From Flammula alnicola (taxonomy: Eukaryota; Basidiomycota; Agaricomycetes; Agaricales; Strophariaceae): DNA of 14,169 nt. Positions 1 through 6,803 of the stretch are shown in pieces. The stretch lies in NCBI GenBank assembly GCA_015499995.1, contig JADNRV010000761.1, positions 1-14,169 on the forward strand, in the 5' to 3' direction. The notes under the pieces were generated by a model. That model had not been told where the DNA came from, did not search any database, and was given only the letters and a program-made list of their open reading frames with translations. The translations under genes were made by a program, and so were the position numbers. Position 1 is the stretch's first letter. Each line of letters opens with the position of its first letter.

Positions 1-870
1 TTTTGGTACCGCGAAGCTGGACCGCGGACCGGGACATCATCAATGTAAGGGATAGTATAGTCTGGTATTTCTGGTTGTAAGATATGCGTTACATCGTCGT
101 GAAAGATAGGGACCGAGTTTGTCCAACCCATAGGTAGCGTTACTAGTCTCATCGCGCCAAAGGGCGTTTGGAACGTCGTTAAGTCCCTCGAACTTTCCGC
201 GAGTAATCTTTCGTCATATCCAACAAATAGGTCGAACATACCACCGCACGCTCGCCCCGCAAAATGCGACGCCAATTCGTCCGTCGCGGGGTACTCCTGA
301 GTGCGCTATGGTCACCGCGTTGAGTGGTTCCAGACTATGCACGATCCTCAGTTTCCCATTCTTCTTTAGTACAGCGAACCAGCGCGAACGATAGGGCGAG
401 TTGGAAGGTTCATATACATTGGAGCGTCTTTTATCTGATCATATCACACAATTCCTTATATATTCCTGGCGGGATAGGTATGTTTTTCAACACCCAAGGC
501 TTATGCTCTATTGTTGGGATTTCTACCGGTGGAAAGTATTCTCTTTGAAGCGCCCTTTCTCGGTTTCGTCCCAGGCGAACGCTTCGTTTTGTAGCATCAT
601 AAGGTGGTGCATTAATTTCTTTTCCTCATCCCACAAGAATTCTTCTGAGTGTACCTCATCAAATTGTTGTTTCTTTCCTCAGTATATCGCCCCGTAGGTA
701 CGAAGTCCGGTGGATTGGGAGTCAGAGTCGGCATTTCTGCTAAAGGATCACCTTTGATATCACGCTTGATTCTGAAGCGCTCGGCAAGTCCTGGAAAACT
801 GGCTTTACTTTCTTTGCCACAGGTTTATACTTCTTTCCCGCGAACTGACTCTTCATCTGAATGATTTGAG
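1..870 (-). pseudogene. Element A reverse transcriptase, N-terminal part, frameshifted and truncated
   Basis: Translating the minus strand in pieces recovers the fingers/palm part of a Ty3/gypsy RT that lines up with the intact copy in element B (about 11884-13380). Recognisable blocks in order are GKKYKPVA, RDIKGDPLA, PTGRYTEERK, FAWDETEKGRF, PPVEIPTIEHKPWVLKNIPI, YRSRWF, RIVHSLEPLNAVTIAHSG, ERLLAESSRDLTTFQTPFGA, LPMGWTNSVPIFHDDV and the catalytic YIDD at 36-47 followed by VPVRGP. No single frame holds them. Compared with B, bases appear lost near 784, 672 and 290, with further shifts near 570 and 440, each moving the frame by one. At 486-492 A reads CCCAAGG and keeps the frame, where B has lost one base. 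RNase H and integrase of this copy lie outside the window. Confidence 0.88.
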
Positions 871-872
871 CT

Positions 873-1175
873 TTAGTCCTGGGAGGAGACTGCGCCTTTG
901 ATTTGGGTTTCGCGGGTTTTTACGCGCGCACCGTCCAGTATTTCCTGCGTGTAAAACTGCTTCCCGCCGTATCGTTGACCCATGAATTTCTTTATTTTCT
1001 CTTTTTCGCTATCCTCAATGTCCGCGTGTTCCGCCGCTTGTTCGAGAAACGCGTTCATTAACCCGGCTTGGGTAAATGTTCCATTCTGCGATGTAGTGTA
1101 TCCTACTATCTTCACCTCTTTTGTATTCTCATCATAGTCGAATACCACGGCCGTCTCTCCTTGACTGTTCATCAA
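873..1175 (-). pseudogene. Element A linker between protease and reverse transcriptase
   Basis: A 100-residue open stretch joins the protease to the RT. It is acidic and lysine-rich (for example DIEDSEKEKIKKFMGQRYGG) and I see no catalytic motif. It would originally have been read through from the protease: near 1185 the frame ending QAFQIS continues as DELMNSQGE if one base is missing, and near 893 another shift takes it into the RT leader (AQSPPRTKAQ... then GKKYKPVA). Its apparent start is therefore probably an artefact of frame loss, not a real initiation site. Element B has a different, proline- and glutamate-rich linker in the corresponding place, so this segment evolves faster than the RT. 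I assign no function beyond a polyprotein spacer. Confidence 0.65.
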
Positions 1176-1642
1176 CTCATCGAGATCTGAAAAGCCTGCC
1201 CAGTCCCTTTCCTTAGGTACTTGGGTGGCCGCCCGCGTTCATAAGTAGGTAACACTACTTTTCGGCCAGACTGAGGGTCAGTCAGTGTGATTGTTTGATC
1301 GCCGTCCGTCTCGTTCTGAATGTTACTTGCGGTTAACACGTCAAACGGACGCCCTAATAGGATTTTATATGCCGGGCCATTTATGATATGGACTTGTAAC
1401 AAGAGCGTCATGTCGCCGCACTTGAATGGTATATTACGCGCCAAACCTAAGGTTGATTCTATATGGCCTTGGGCGCTTTGCATGTTAATCGTTATTCCGG
1501 GATTCCAGCTGATTCCCAGTGTTACCGCTATATCTTTAGACATCGAGACAATTTGTGACCCGCTGTCCAATAGTGCCTTCCTCGTCAACATTGTTAACTG
1601 TTGGATAGATAGCTCTAAGGGCGTGCGAGTCTCTCGCGCCAT
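1172..1642 (-). CDS. Element A aspartic (retropepsin-like) protease domain
   Basis: This 156-residue open stretch is the protease of the Gag-Pol polyprotein, which would cut Gag and Pol into mature proteins inside the retroelement particle. The active site is ALLDSGSQIVSM at about residues 24-35, where the D of DSG is the catalytic aspartate. Such enzymes work as homodimers with one aspartate per subunit. The second conserved block, YKILLGRPF, near residue 92, matches the hydrophobic-hydrophobic-G-R segment near the end of the retropepsin fold. The first methionine is unlikely to be a genuine translation start, because conserved Gag-Pol sequence (YLWRERLAR) lies just upstream in frame. A one-base loss near 1185 breaks the join to the downstream linker. 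The domain itself looks intact, so its fold may be functional although the polyprotein is not. Confidence 0.85.
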   Translation of the reverse strand: MARETRTPLELSIQQLTMLTRKALLDSGSQIVSMSKDIAVTLGISWNPGITINMQSAQGHIESTLGLARNIPFKCGDMTLLLQVHIINGPAYKILLGRPFDVLTASNIQNETDGDQTITLTDPQSGRKVVLPTYERGRPPKYLRKGTGQAFQISMS

Positions 1643-1949
1643 AGATAGTCTTCGGTTTTCTCCTTCCGGTAAAATTCAGGTACTGCACTATGGGATCATG
1701 CACCATAATGGCACCCTTTGGGCCATCTCACAGTCTTCTGTTAGGACCATATAGCCGCGTACGGTAGATCTTCTAACATTATGCTATCTTCAGGTACTTC
1801 TGCGATAAGTACGTTGCTATTAGCGGGTGCGCTATTCACTATTCCTTCATCGCTTTCTGATTCTTCTGAGTCGGTACATCTTCAACCGTGGCCGCGAAGT
1901 GGTTGTTCGTGGCGTAGTAGGAACGGCAACGGTATTGACGCCATTTCTT
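1643..1949 (-). pseudogene. Element A Gag-protease junction, multiply frameshifted
   Basis: No long frame survives here, but fragments in different minus frames read as the region before the protease. They include VAEAILNTP followed by a frame change to TIVNARIITAVMKEMASI, then an acidic serine-rich stretch (DSEESESDEGIVNSAPANSN), and HDPIVQYLEFYR-like text just before the protease. At least three frame changes or in-frame stops occur in about 300 bp. The segment would link Gag to the protease. I assign no separate function. Confidence 0.55.
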
Positions 1950-3999
1950 TCATGACTGCGGTGATGATCCTAGCATTGACGATTGTTGCCAATAGGCGTG
2001 TTTAGTATGGCTTCGGCAACCTCTCGGTTTAACGCGCCTTTCTGTACTGGGGCCTGAGTTCGGTACGCGGGCCTTCCTTCTCAGGCGCCGGTCTCTCTTT
2101 GTCTGTTCTCGCAACTTCGGTGAGTGGAGGGACTTCGAGGAATGGCAACTCTGGGGCGGTTGGGTTTCCGCGGATTCCTGGACCTCAGGTTCAGCAATTC
2201 TGACCGTGCGTTTCGCCGCAGGTCTTGGTGGTATTACAACTTCAACTGTTTTCTTGTTTTTCCGCATGTTTCTTGTCTGACTAAAATTATATAGGTCCTC
2301 CGGGGCTTTCGATGAAGGGAACTTAGTCATTCTCCCAGCACCAGCTATTCCCTTCATTGAACGGTTCAGAAATCCGAATCTCCAAATCCTCAGCTCTCAC
2401 TTCTCCCTGCGAGAAATAAGGTATTGATGTACGTCCTCTATATCAAGGAGGTCCAATAATTCCTCTACTTTGTCTTGCGTTTGGGGCGGTTGGGCTGAGC
2501 GATCTGTGCTAGTGTATAATACCGGGCGTATTTACTCCAGTATAGAAACTGTTTCTATTCGCCGCGGTTTGCAGAGCCGCAGTGGTTTTCTTTTGACACG
2601 CGTATTCTACGCGTTCTTTTGTCGTTGCTCCTCCTTCATATGGAACGGGCCGTCCATCAGTCATCCTGACGCGTCCGAGTGAATCTACAGTGATCCAACC
2701 AGCGTCTAAGTGATGCGCACGGTGCGGGCACTCGTTCTTCATATGGCCGTCTTCGCCGCAGTAGAAACATCCACTGCTTCGAGGCGCATTGTTTCCCGCG
2801 TACATCGGCTGCTGTGGTCTATACAGCTGTGGTAACGGTGGACCCATAGGAGGCATAAACTGCTGTTGGCTGACTTGACGCTGCATAGTGGACTGTTGTT
2901 GCATTAGACGCGCCAATTCGCCTAACTGATTAGACATTTTGGCTTCGCGCGCCTCTAGTTGTTTTTCGCGTATATTGAACTGGTCTTTGAGCGCGGCTAC
3001 CGTTTGATTTACTTCCTCGATTTTAATAGAGGTAGAGCTGATCCTTTCATAGCCGCCTCCACCGTCCGCATTTTTATGTGACTCGCGAACCCTTAGCCAT
3101 GTCAATCGCCGCGTCAATGGTCTCATTCAATTTGTACTTGTCTTCTGGTCGTCGGACAGCAGCAGTAGCCGCGCTAGTGCCGATTCTGTCTAAAGTCCAG
3201 TTGATTTTGTATTAATTGTCTGAACTCGGGGTCAAGCATGACAGGAACATGTCTACAGCTTCGCGGTTGACAACAGTACCGGTTCTTCCTGGAGTCTCAA
3301 GGCTTCTGCGCGGAACGCGCGTTTTAACGCTTGGAGATCAGACAAGTCCGACATGCTAATCCCGCGATGCTGTTTGCACACAGTTTGCAGTCTTTTCAAC
3401 GAGCCTCTGTCCTCGTCCATGGCTTCTTCATATTCTTCAATAACTTCTTTCTTGAACCTCTTCCAATCTTTGCTTTTGTAATTCTCCAGCGTTTCCCACT
3501 CTCTTTCCGTGCGCGCATCCGCGTATTTCCCAGCGTTCTAATTCTTTCATCATCGTCTGTAACATTATGCTTCGCGTATAAATCTTCCATTCGCTTAATG
3601 AATCTATTCAACTCTGCCGGTTTTTCCGCGTCAAACTTGGGTGCGTCCCTTGATGAAGGCATAGGCATTTTGGATGCCGCTGCTGACATCGTGGCGACCG
3701 CTGGTGCTTGCAGGGCAGAGGTTGGAGTAGACATTTGGGAAATGGGGAGATTTCGGTAGAGGGGATACTTCTACGCGTAATTCTCTGGTGTATGGTTCTA
3801 ATCCTGGAAGGAGTCCTGCGCTTAACGAGTTCTGCGTAAGTCTAGCTCTTGTTTCGGGCACAGAGGAAGACGCGGGAACCGTAGTTGCTCGTGCGGTAGT
3901 TCTTGATCTTTCAGAATTCGGTTGACTCGACGATGGCCTAGTCTGTCTATTGGTTGACCTACTCGGTGGAGCAGATGGTCCCGGAATTGTGACTTTTAT
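1950..3999 (-). pseudogene. Element A Gag, frameshifted, with one CCHC zinc knuckle
   Basis: Minus-strand fragments add up to a Gag structural protein of several hundred residues. It starts with a serine/threonine/proline-rich N-terminus (about 3999-3740). The capsid-like core follows at 3650-3330 (RDAPKFDAEKPAELNRFIKRM, then MEDLYAKHNVTDDDERIRTLG). A coiled-coil-like, glutamine-rich linker lies at about 3090-2800. One zinc knuckle, C-X2-C-X4-H-X4-C (CFYCGEDGHMKNEC), is at 2769-2728. The C-terminal segment is basic and proline-rich (2357-1950). Gag builds the particle and the knuckle binds the RNA. Frames change near 3740, 3530, 3130, 2510 and 2150, so no full-length Gag can be made as read. 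The expected start is occupied by ATA at 3997-3999 in an ACC context, and no in-frame ATG is seen between it and the upstream TAA. Confidence 0.82.
2728..2769 (-). other. CCHC zinc knuckle of element A Gag
   Basis: Fourteen codons read C-F-Y-C-G-E-D-G-H-M-K-N-E-C, an exact C-X2-C-X4-H-X4-C match with the usual glycine before the histidine and an aromatic residue after the first cysteine. In retroelement nucleocapsid regions this box binds one zinc ion and contacts the packaged RNA. It lies inside the longest undamaged Gag fragment (3126-2509). Confidence 0.93.
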
Positions 4000-4086
4000 G
4001 GTCTTGTAATTTTACGCGTCTAGTGCGAACACTAAACTGCGCGTGTTTTTGTTTTTTGAAACTCGAAAACGACTTGTCCTTTCACC

Positions 4087-4104
4087 CCCTCGCGGTGGGC
4101 TCCA
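4087..4104 (-). promoter_or_regulatory. Candidate tRNA primer-binding site of element A
   Basis: Just inside the LTR, on the minus strand, the sequence TGGAGCCCACCGCGAGGG begins with TGG, the complement of a tRNA 3' CCA end. It is separated from the presumed LTR end (CA at 4113-4112) by a few bases. The position and the TGG start are what a minus-strand primer site needs. I could not match the rest to a specific tRNA, so the primer identity is open. Confidence 0.55.
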
Positions 4105-4367
4105 GTTAAAGTGCTAGGTTTCGTCTACGTTGGAAATGATCTAGCTAGTGGTGCAGAAAGAACTCTACACTCAACACAACCAAACCACAAAACCAACAAC
4201 TTGACTAGACGTAGTCTTGTGTGCGAGTCTCGGGGGTAAAGTATGAAAAAGGAGAAGTGCTTCGACTTGTAAACAAGTCTACGCGGGTTTTGGTATGGGG
4301 CGGGTTTTAGTTCCGTAGAACTGGTGTGGTGACTTTCTAACTTCAAAACAATGCCGACTCGGACTTC

Positions 4368-4533
4368 CTTTAACTTGACGACTGATACGAACTGTTGACT
4401 TTAACTTGACTTTAACAACCTGTAACTTTCATGCAGTGACCGCGACGAGTATGCACTACAACTTTCACGCTACCGCGACGGATCGCGCTACAACTTTCAC
4501 GTGGTCACGACGGGCGCACGCTACACTTTACAG
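4368..4533. repeat. Imperfect tandem repeats within the element A LTR (U5 side)
   Basis: Two repeat types lie head to tail. TTTAACTTGAC occurs near 4370 and again near 4399, followed by a partial TTTAAC copy. Then a 32-36 bp unit beginning CTACAACTTTCACG and ending in a CGACGG-type core occurs at 4420-4455 (diverged), 4456-4487 and 4488-4520, with a partial start at 4521-4533. Copy-to-copy identity is high in the first 12 bases of the unit and lower after that. Confidence 0.75.
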
Positions 4534-4586
4534 AAACCCGCGTCAAACTCTGGTTAACTACTCTCAAGCTTGCAATGATCGCAAAG

Positions 4587-4691
4587 CTGTTTTGAAGCGT
4601 CAAATGTTGGTCTTTATTAAATTAAGTCTGGTGCGACGAGGTTAATCGTTCCCTTAAGTGTTTTCACTGTTTTAAAGCGTCAACTGTGGGG
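4587..4691. repeat. 80-bp-spaced direct repeat near the LTR R region
   Basis: CTGTTTTGAAGCGTCAAATG at 4587 and CTGTTTTAAAGCGTCAACTG at 4667 match at 18 of 20 positions and start 80 bp apart. The poly(A) signal of the LTR lies between them. Confidence 0.75.
4613..4618 (-). terminator. Polyadenylation signal AATAAA in the element A LTR
   Basis: AATAAA reads on the minus strand about 110 bases downstream of the TATA box and about 80 bases past the presumed start site. That is where the R/U5 border of an LTR should be. The nested LTR has an AATAAA at the equivalent place (11328). Confidence 0.6.
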
Positions 4692-4725
4692 TGGATTGCC
4701 TACCCTACTACGTGCGTTACAAGCG

Positions 4726-4734
4726 TATTTTATA
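4726..4734 (-). promoter_or_regulatory. TATA box of the element A LTR promoter
   Basis: TATAAAATA reads on the minus strand, 786 bases into the LTR. Thirty-five bases further on is GCAATCCACCCC, matched at exactly the same spacing in the nested LTR (TATAAAAG at 11234, GCAATCTCTTCCC at 11269). This suggests a conserved core promoter with the start site near GCAATC. Confidence 0.68.
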
Positions 4735-4774
4735 CCTACTGAGCGCCAAGCCTCTACATGTTGCATATGATTCT

Positions 4775-5327
4775 ACGCGTCTAATAGCTCTATTTTACTG
4801 GTTCATGGTGTCGTGATTATGGGTCTGTTCGGTAACGGTAACTGGTGAGTCCTTCGTCTGCATATGTTTTGGTTTCAAGGATGAACCGCTATGTCGCGGA
4901 ACACCCTTGGGTCAATACAGTTGTGTCCGTATTTAGACACATTATTGCCCGATTGGATGCACGGCACATTCGGCGGGTTTCTCTTCTGCCGGTGCGGCAC
5001 GGTTCGGTCAGGTTGGAGCCGCCGCCTCTATGGCGGCGTTCCCCGTGCTTCACAATGAGTGGTCTCGAGAGTCGGTTGTTCGGACCGAACTACTCGGCCG
5101 TTCTACGCGTGTAACGGTCAGGTGGTGCATGGACAATGGCATCGTCCGGTCACGTGTTCTTTGGGTCGCGATCGACGCGTCTAACGCCGCGTCCATATTA
5201 GACTCTGCGTGCCTCAAGGCTTCGGGATTCTCATTCTACGCGGGTTCCTCCAGTCGAAGCCTCTTGTTTGATTCGCAGGTACACACGGAGGTCATGCTTC
5301 TTTGGCATCAACCTTAGTTCTACGCGT
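4775..5327. promoter_or_regulatory. Cluster of four ACGCGT (MluI cell-cycle-box-like) motifs in the LTR U3
   Basis: ACGCGT occurs at 4775, 5105, 5175 and 5322, three of them within TTCTACGCGT. All are upstream of the LTR TATA box in transcription order. ACGCGT is the core bound by the fungal MBF (Mbp1/Swi6-type) G1/S regulator. The word is also frequent in the rest of element A (10 copies in the first 5.5 kb by hand count, 3 in the following 8.6 kb), so part of the cluster may reflect composition. Confidence 0.4.
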
Positions 5328-5519
5328 ACTTCTGAGCTTACTAGCTAGATCCGCCGGACCGTAGATAGTTACTTCCGTTGTACTGGTTATGTGGTTTCCC
5401 GCGTGTAACCACTTAGTCGGCCAGCACGAGGTATGCTGCCTACCCTGTTTCCCTAGTGTAATAGGTTGATTGATTGGGAAATCGCGAAATTTCACGGGTG
5501 GACCGCACCGCGCCCTATC

Positions 5520-5536
5520 AGCGGGTCTCTCAGCGT
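5520..5536. repeat. 17-bp sequence at the outer edge of element A, repeated at the solo LTR right end
   Basis: AGCGGGTCTCTCAGCGT occurs exactly here and at 11872-11888. Here it abuts the first base of the A LTR. There it spans the right end of the nested LTR plus its AGCGT flank. A chance match of this length is very unlikely in 14 kb. Confidence 0.85.
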
Positions 5537-5984
5537 CAGTCAACGTCGAAACTGCCGTCAAGTTCGTTATTTTTCCTCTCTTTCTTTCCTAGCTTTTTCT
5601 CAATTCGCTTTTTAGGCTGAATCTCTTTTAAAATGCTATTGTAGTTACTCTTTACAACTAGCTCGAAATTCTTTAGCTAGCCATATAATACTCGTGTATT
5701 TTTGCCTTGAGGCCTTGCTTTTTGCAATTTCACCATGCCTCGTGCCTAAGACTTTGTCTTTTTGTTCATGCGCCTCCTGATTATCGCACCGGAGTTATGT
5801 GTTTCCGTTGATCGCCAATCAAGCTAGTTGCCATTTTTGGCTTGCACTGCCATCATGCGACCCTTTTTGATCCCTTTGGGCAGGCGCTAGCTATTTCCTT
5901 ATCCGGCAGAGGCGCTCCGCGCCTCTCGTTATTTAACTCAGATTTGAACGCGTTTTGAGCCACAGTCCTTGAATATCTTCAGCA
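5537..5984. other. Gene-free region upstream of the first spliced gene
   Basis: No convincing ORF on either strand. The plus strand is pyrimidine-rich in patches (5571-5590 is almost entirely C/T), as in many fungal promoters. Read on the minus strand that patch is a purine tract, but it is about 50 bp from the LTR edge and so not a clear polypurine tract. The region presumably holds the promoter of the gene starting at 5985; I see no unambiguous TATA box. Confidence 0.5.
5908..5926. repeat. Perfect 8-bp inverted repeat (GC-rich hairpin) upstream of the first gene
   Basis: AGAGGCGC, a three-base TCC loop, then GCGCCTCT. It lies about 60 bp before the ATG at 5985, so it would fall in the 5' leader or core promoter. 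It could be a stable leader hairpin or a palindromic binding site. Confidence 0.7.
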
Positions 5985-6760
5985 ATGGCTTCTCCTTCCG
6001 TCTCCTACCCTATTCCTAAGGCTACTCTCGATACCCTCGCTGAAGCCGTGTCTTTTGCACAGTATACTTTGGATAAGAATCCGCTTCACACAAACGACTT
6101 CGCTAGCGAAGCCTTTCGCATTGGCCTCTTTTGCGTACGCCTCGTTGTTTTATATCTCCTTAAATCTCGCTTATATATGCGATTTTTCTTTTAGGAGCCT
6201 ATCCTTCTTTATCATGATTGCACTGACCCTGGGCCTCGCTTTCTTGGCTTGTTGAAGCAGGTTATTCATCTGCAAAACATCGCTCGCCATTTATCGGAGT
6301 ACACTTTGTTCGACAGGCTCCACCGCTTCTTGGTCGACCAGTACATTACTCTAAAGGATTTGCCCAACCCAGAGGTCAAGGCTGCTTATGCCGAGGTACG
6401 AGCGCGTTTTTACTGCTAGCTGTTTTTGCTACTGCACCGCGTTTTTCTCGTTCCTAGGGCGTGGCGGCGGCAGCGACTATTCGCGCTGAGCGACAGTTTA
6501 CCCCTTTTGAATACGACCCTATCCTTTTCGATCCCAAGCACGGCTGTCCTCGTGAGGTCTTCTGACCGACATCCTTCGCCTTTTAGCATAGATATTTGCA
6601 ATATAGCTGTAGTCCATCCACAATTCAATATGATTGGTTCGATTTGTTTCTTCAGGGATTGTTCCTTGAGCTAGGGCATTATCTCTACCGCCTCATGTCG
6701 TCCGAAACAACAGCTAGTTGGTATAAAGAGGCTAGCTGTTTCGCTCTTGTTCTCCAGTAG
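5985..6760 (+). CDS. Spliced hypothetical protein 1 (~184 aa, four exons)
   Basis: I do not recognise this protein. The proposed exons are 5985-6134, 6195-6395, 6458-6556 and 6656-6760, all joined in phase 0, giving 184 residues. The start sits in a good fungal context (AGCAATGGC). Introns of 60, 62 and 99 bp end in TTTTAG, TCCTAG and CTTCAG. The first two donors are GTACGC and GTACGA. The third donor used here, GTCTTC, is poor, and the better-looking GTGAGG four bases earlier would end the protein early (C-terminus CPRIVP), so the last exon is uncertain. The product is soluble-looking, with no signal peptide or membrane segment, and has a leucine- and aromatic-rich middle (EYTLFDRLHRFLVDQY). 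The stop lies only 43 bp before the next gene's ATG on the same strand. Its relation to the flanking retroelements is unknown. Confidence 0.6.
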
Positions 6761-6803
6761 TTTTCTCTTCTACTTTACTGCACATCTCTCTTCTATTCTT
6801 TCA
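6761..6803 (+). promoter_or_regulatory. 43-bp pyrimidine-rich spacer between the two spliced genes
   Basis: The whole gap between the stop of gene 1 and the ATG of gene 2 is a C/T-rich tract ending TCTTTCA just before ATGGCTTCT. CT-rich blocks often precede start sites in fungal genes, but 43 bp is too short for a separate terminator and promoter. Gene 2 is therefore probably either expressed from inside gene 1 or carried on a shared transcript. Confidence 0.4.

Larger units (their letters stand above)
1..5520 (-). mobile_element. Element A: decayed Ty3/gypsy LTR retrotransposon, cut by the left window edge
   Basis: Read on the minus strand the order is LTR (5520-4112), candidate primer-binding site, Gag with a zinc knuckle, aspartic protease, linker, and reverse transcriptase running off the window just past its YIDD box. 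LTR, Gag, protease and RT in that order is the standard layout for the start of a Ty3/gypsy element. RNase H, integrase and the 3' LTR would lie to the left, outside the window. The coding part has roughly ten single-base frameshifts in 4 kb, so this copy is not autonomous as read. It stays rich in CG-containing words such as ACGCG, which argues against heavy repeat-induced C-to-T mutation. The RT portion resembles element B at about 70% of residues by eye, so A and B are different subfamilies of one clade. Confidence 0.9.
4112..5520 (-). repeat. 5' LTR of element A (~1.41 kb)
   Basis: On the minus strand the segment begins TGATAGGGCG at 5520 and ends CCTAGCA at 4112, giving a TG...CA pair with short imperfect inverted ends (TGATAGG / CCTAGCA). 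A TATA box at 4734-4726 and an AATAAA signal at 4618-4613 divide it into U3 (~820 bp), a short R, and U5 (~500 bp), and the candidate primer site follows at once. The nested LTR at 10426-11883 shares its first ~36 bases, the 35-base TATA-to-GCAATC spacing and nearly the same total length, which supports these borders. U3 holds several ACGCGT boxes, and R/U5 hold short direct repeats. The second copy of this LTR is outside the window, so the borders cannot be proved by pairing. Confidence 0.78.

Noticed and set aside
324..1754. Plus-strand ORFs opposite Gag-Pol of element A
   Set aside because: They are antisense shadows of the protease and RT, which show clear family motifs on the minus strand.
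4845..5561. ORFs in the element A LTR (4845-5114, 5030-5317 plus; 5292-5561 minus)
   Set aside because: They overlap each other on both strands, show no motifs, and lie in U3. The minus one runs through the LTR edge.
5571..5590. Minus-strand purine tract as a 3' polypurine tract for the LTR at 5520
   Set aside because: It is about 50 bp from the LTR edge, whereas a polypurine tract abuts the LTR. The LTR is also followed directly by a primer-binding site and Gag, which marks it as a 5' LTR.
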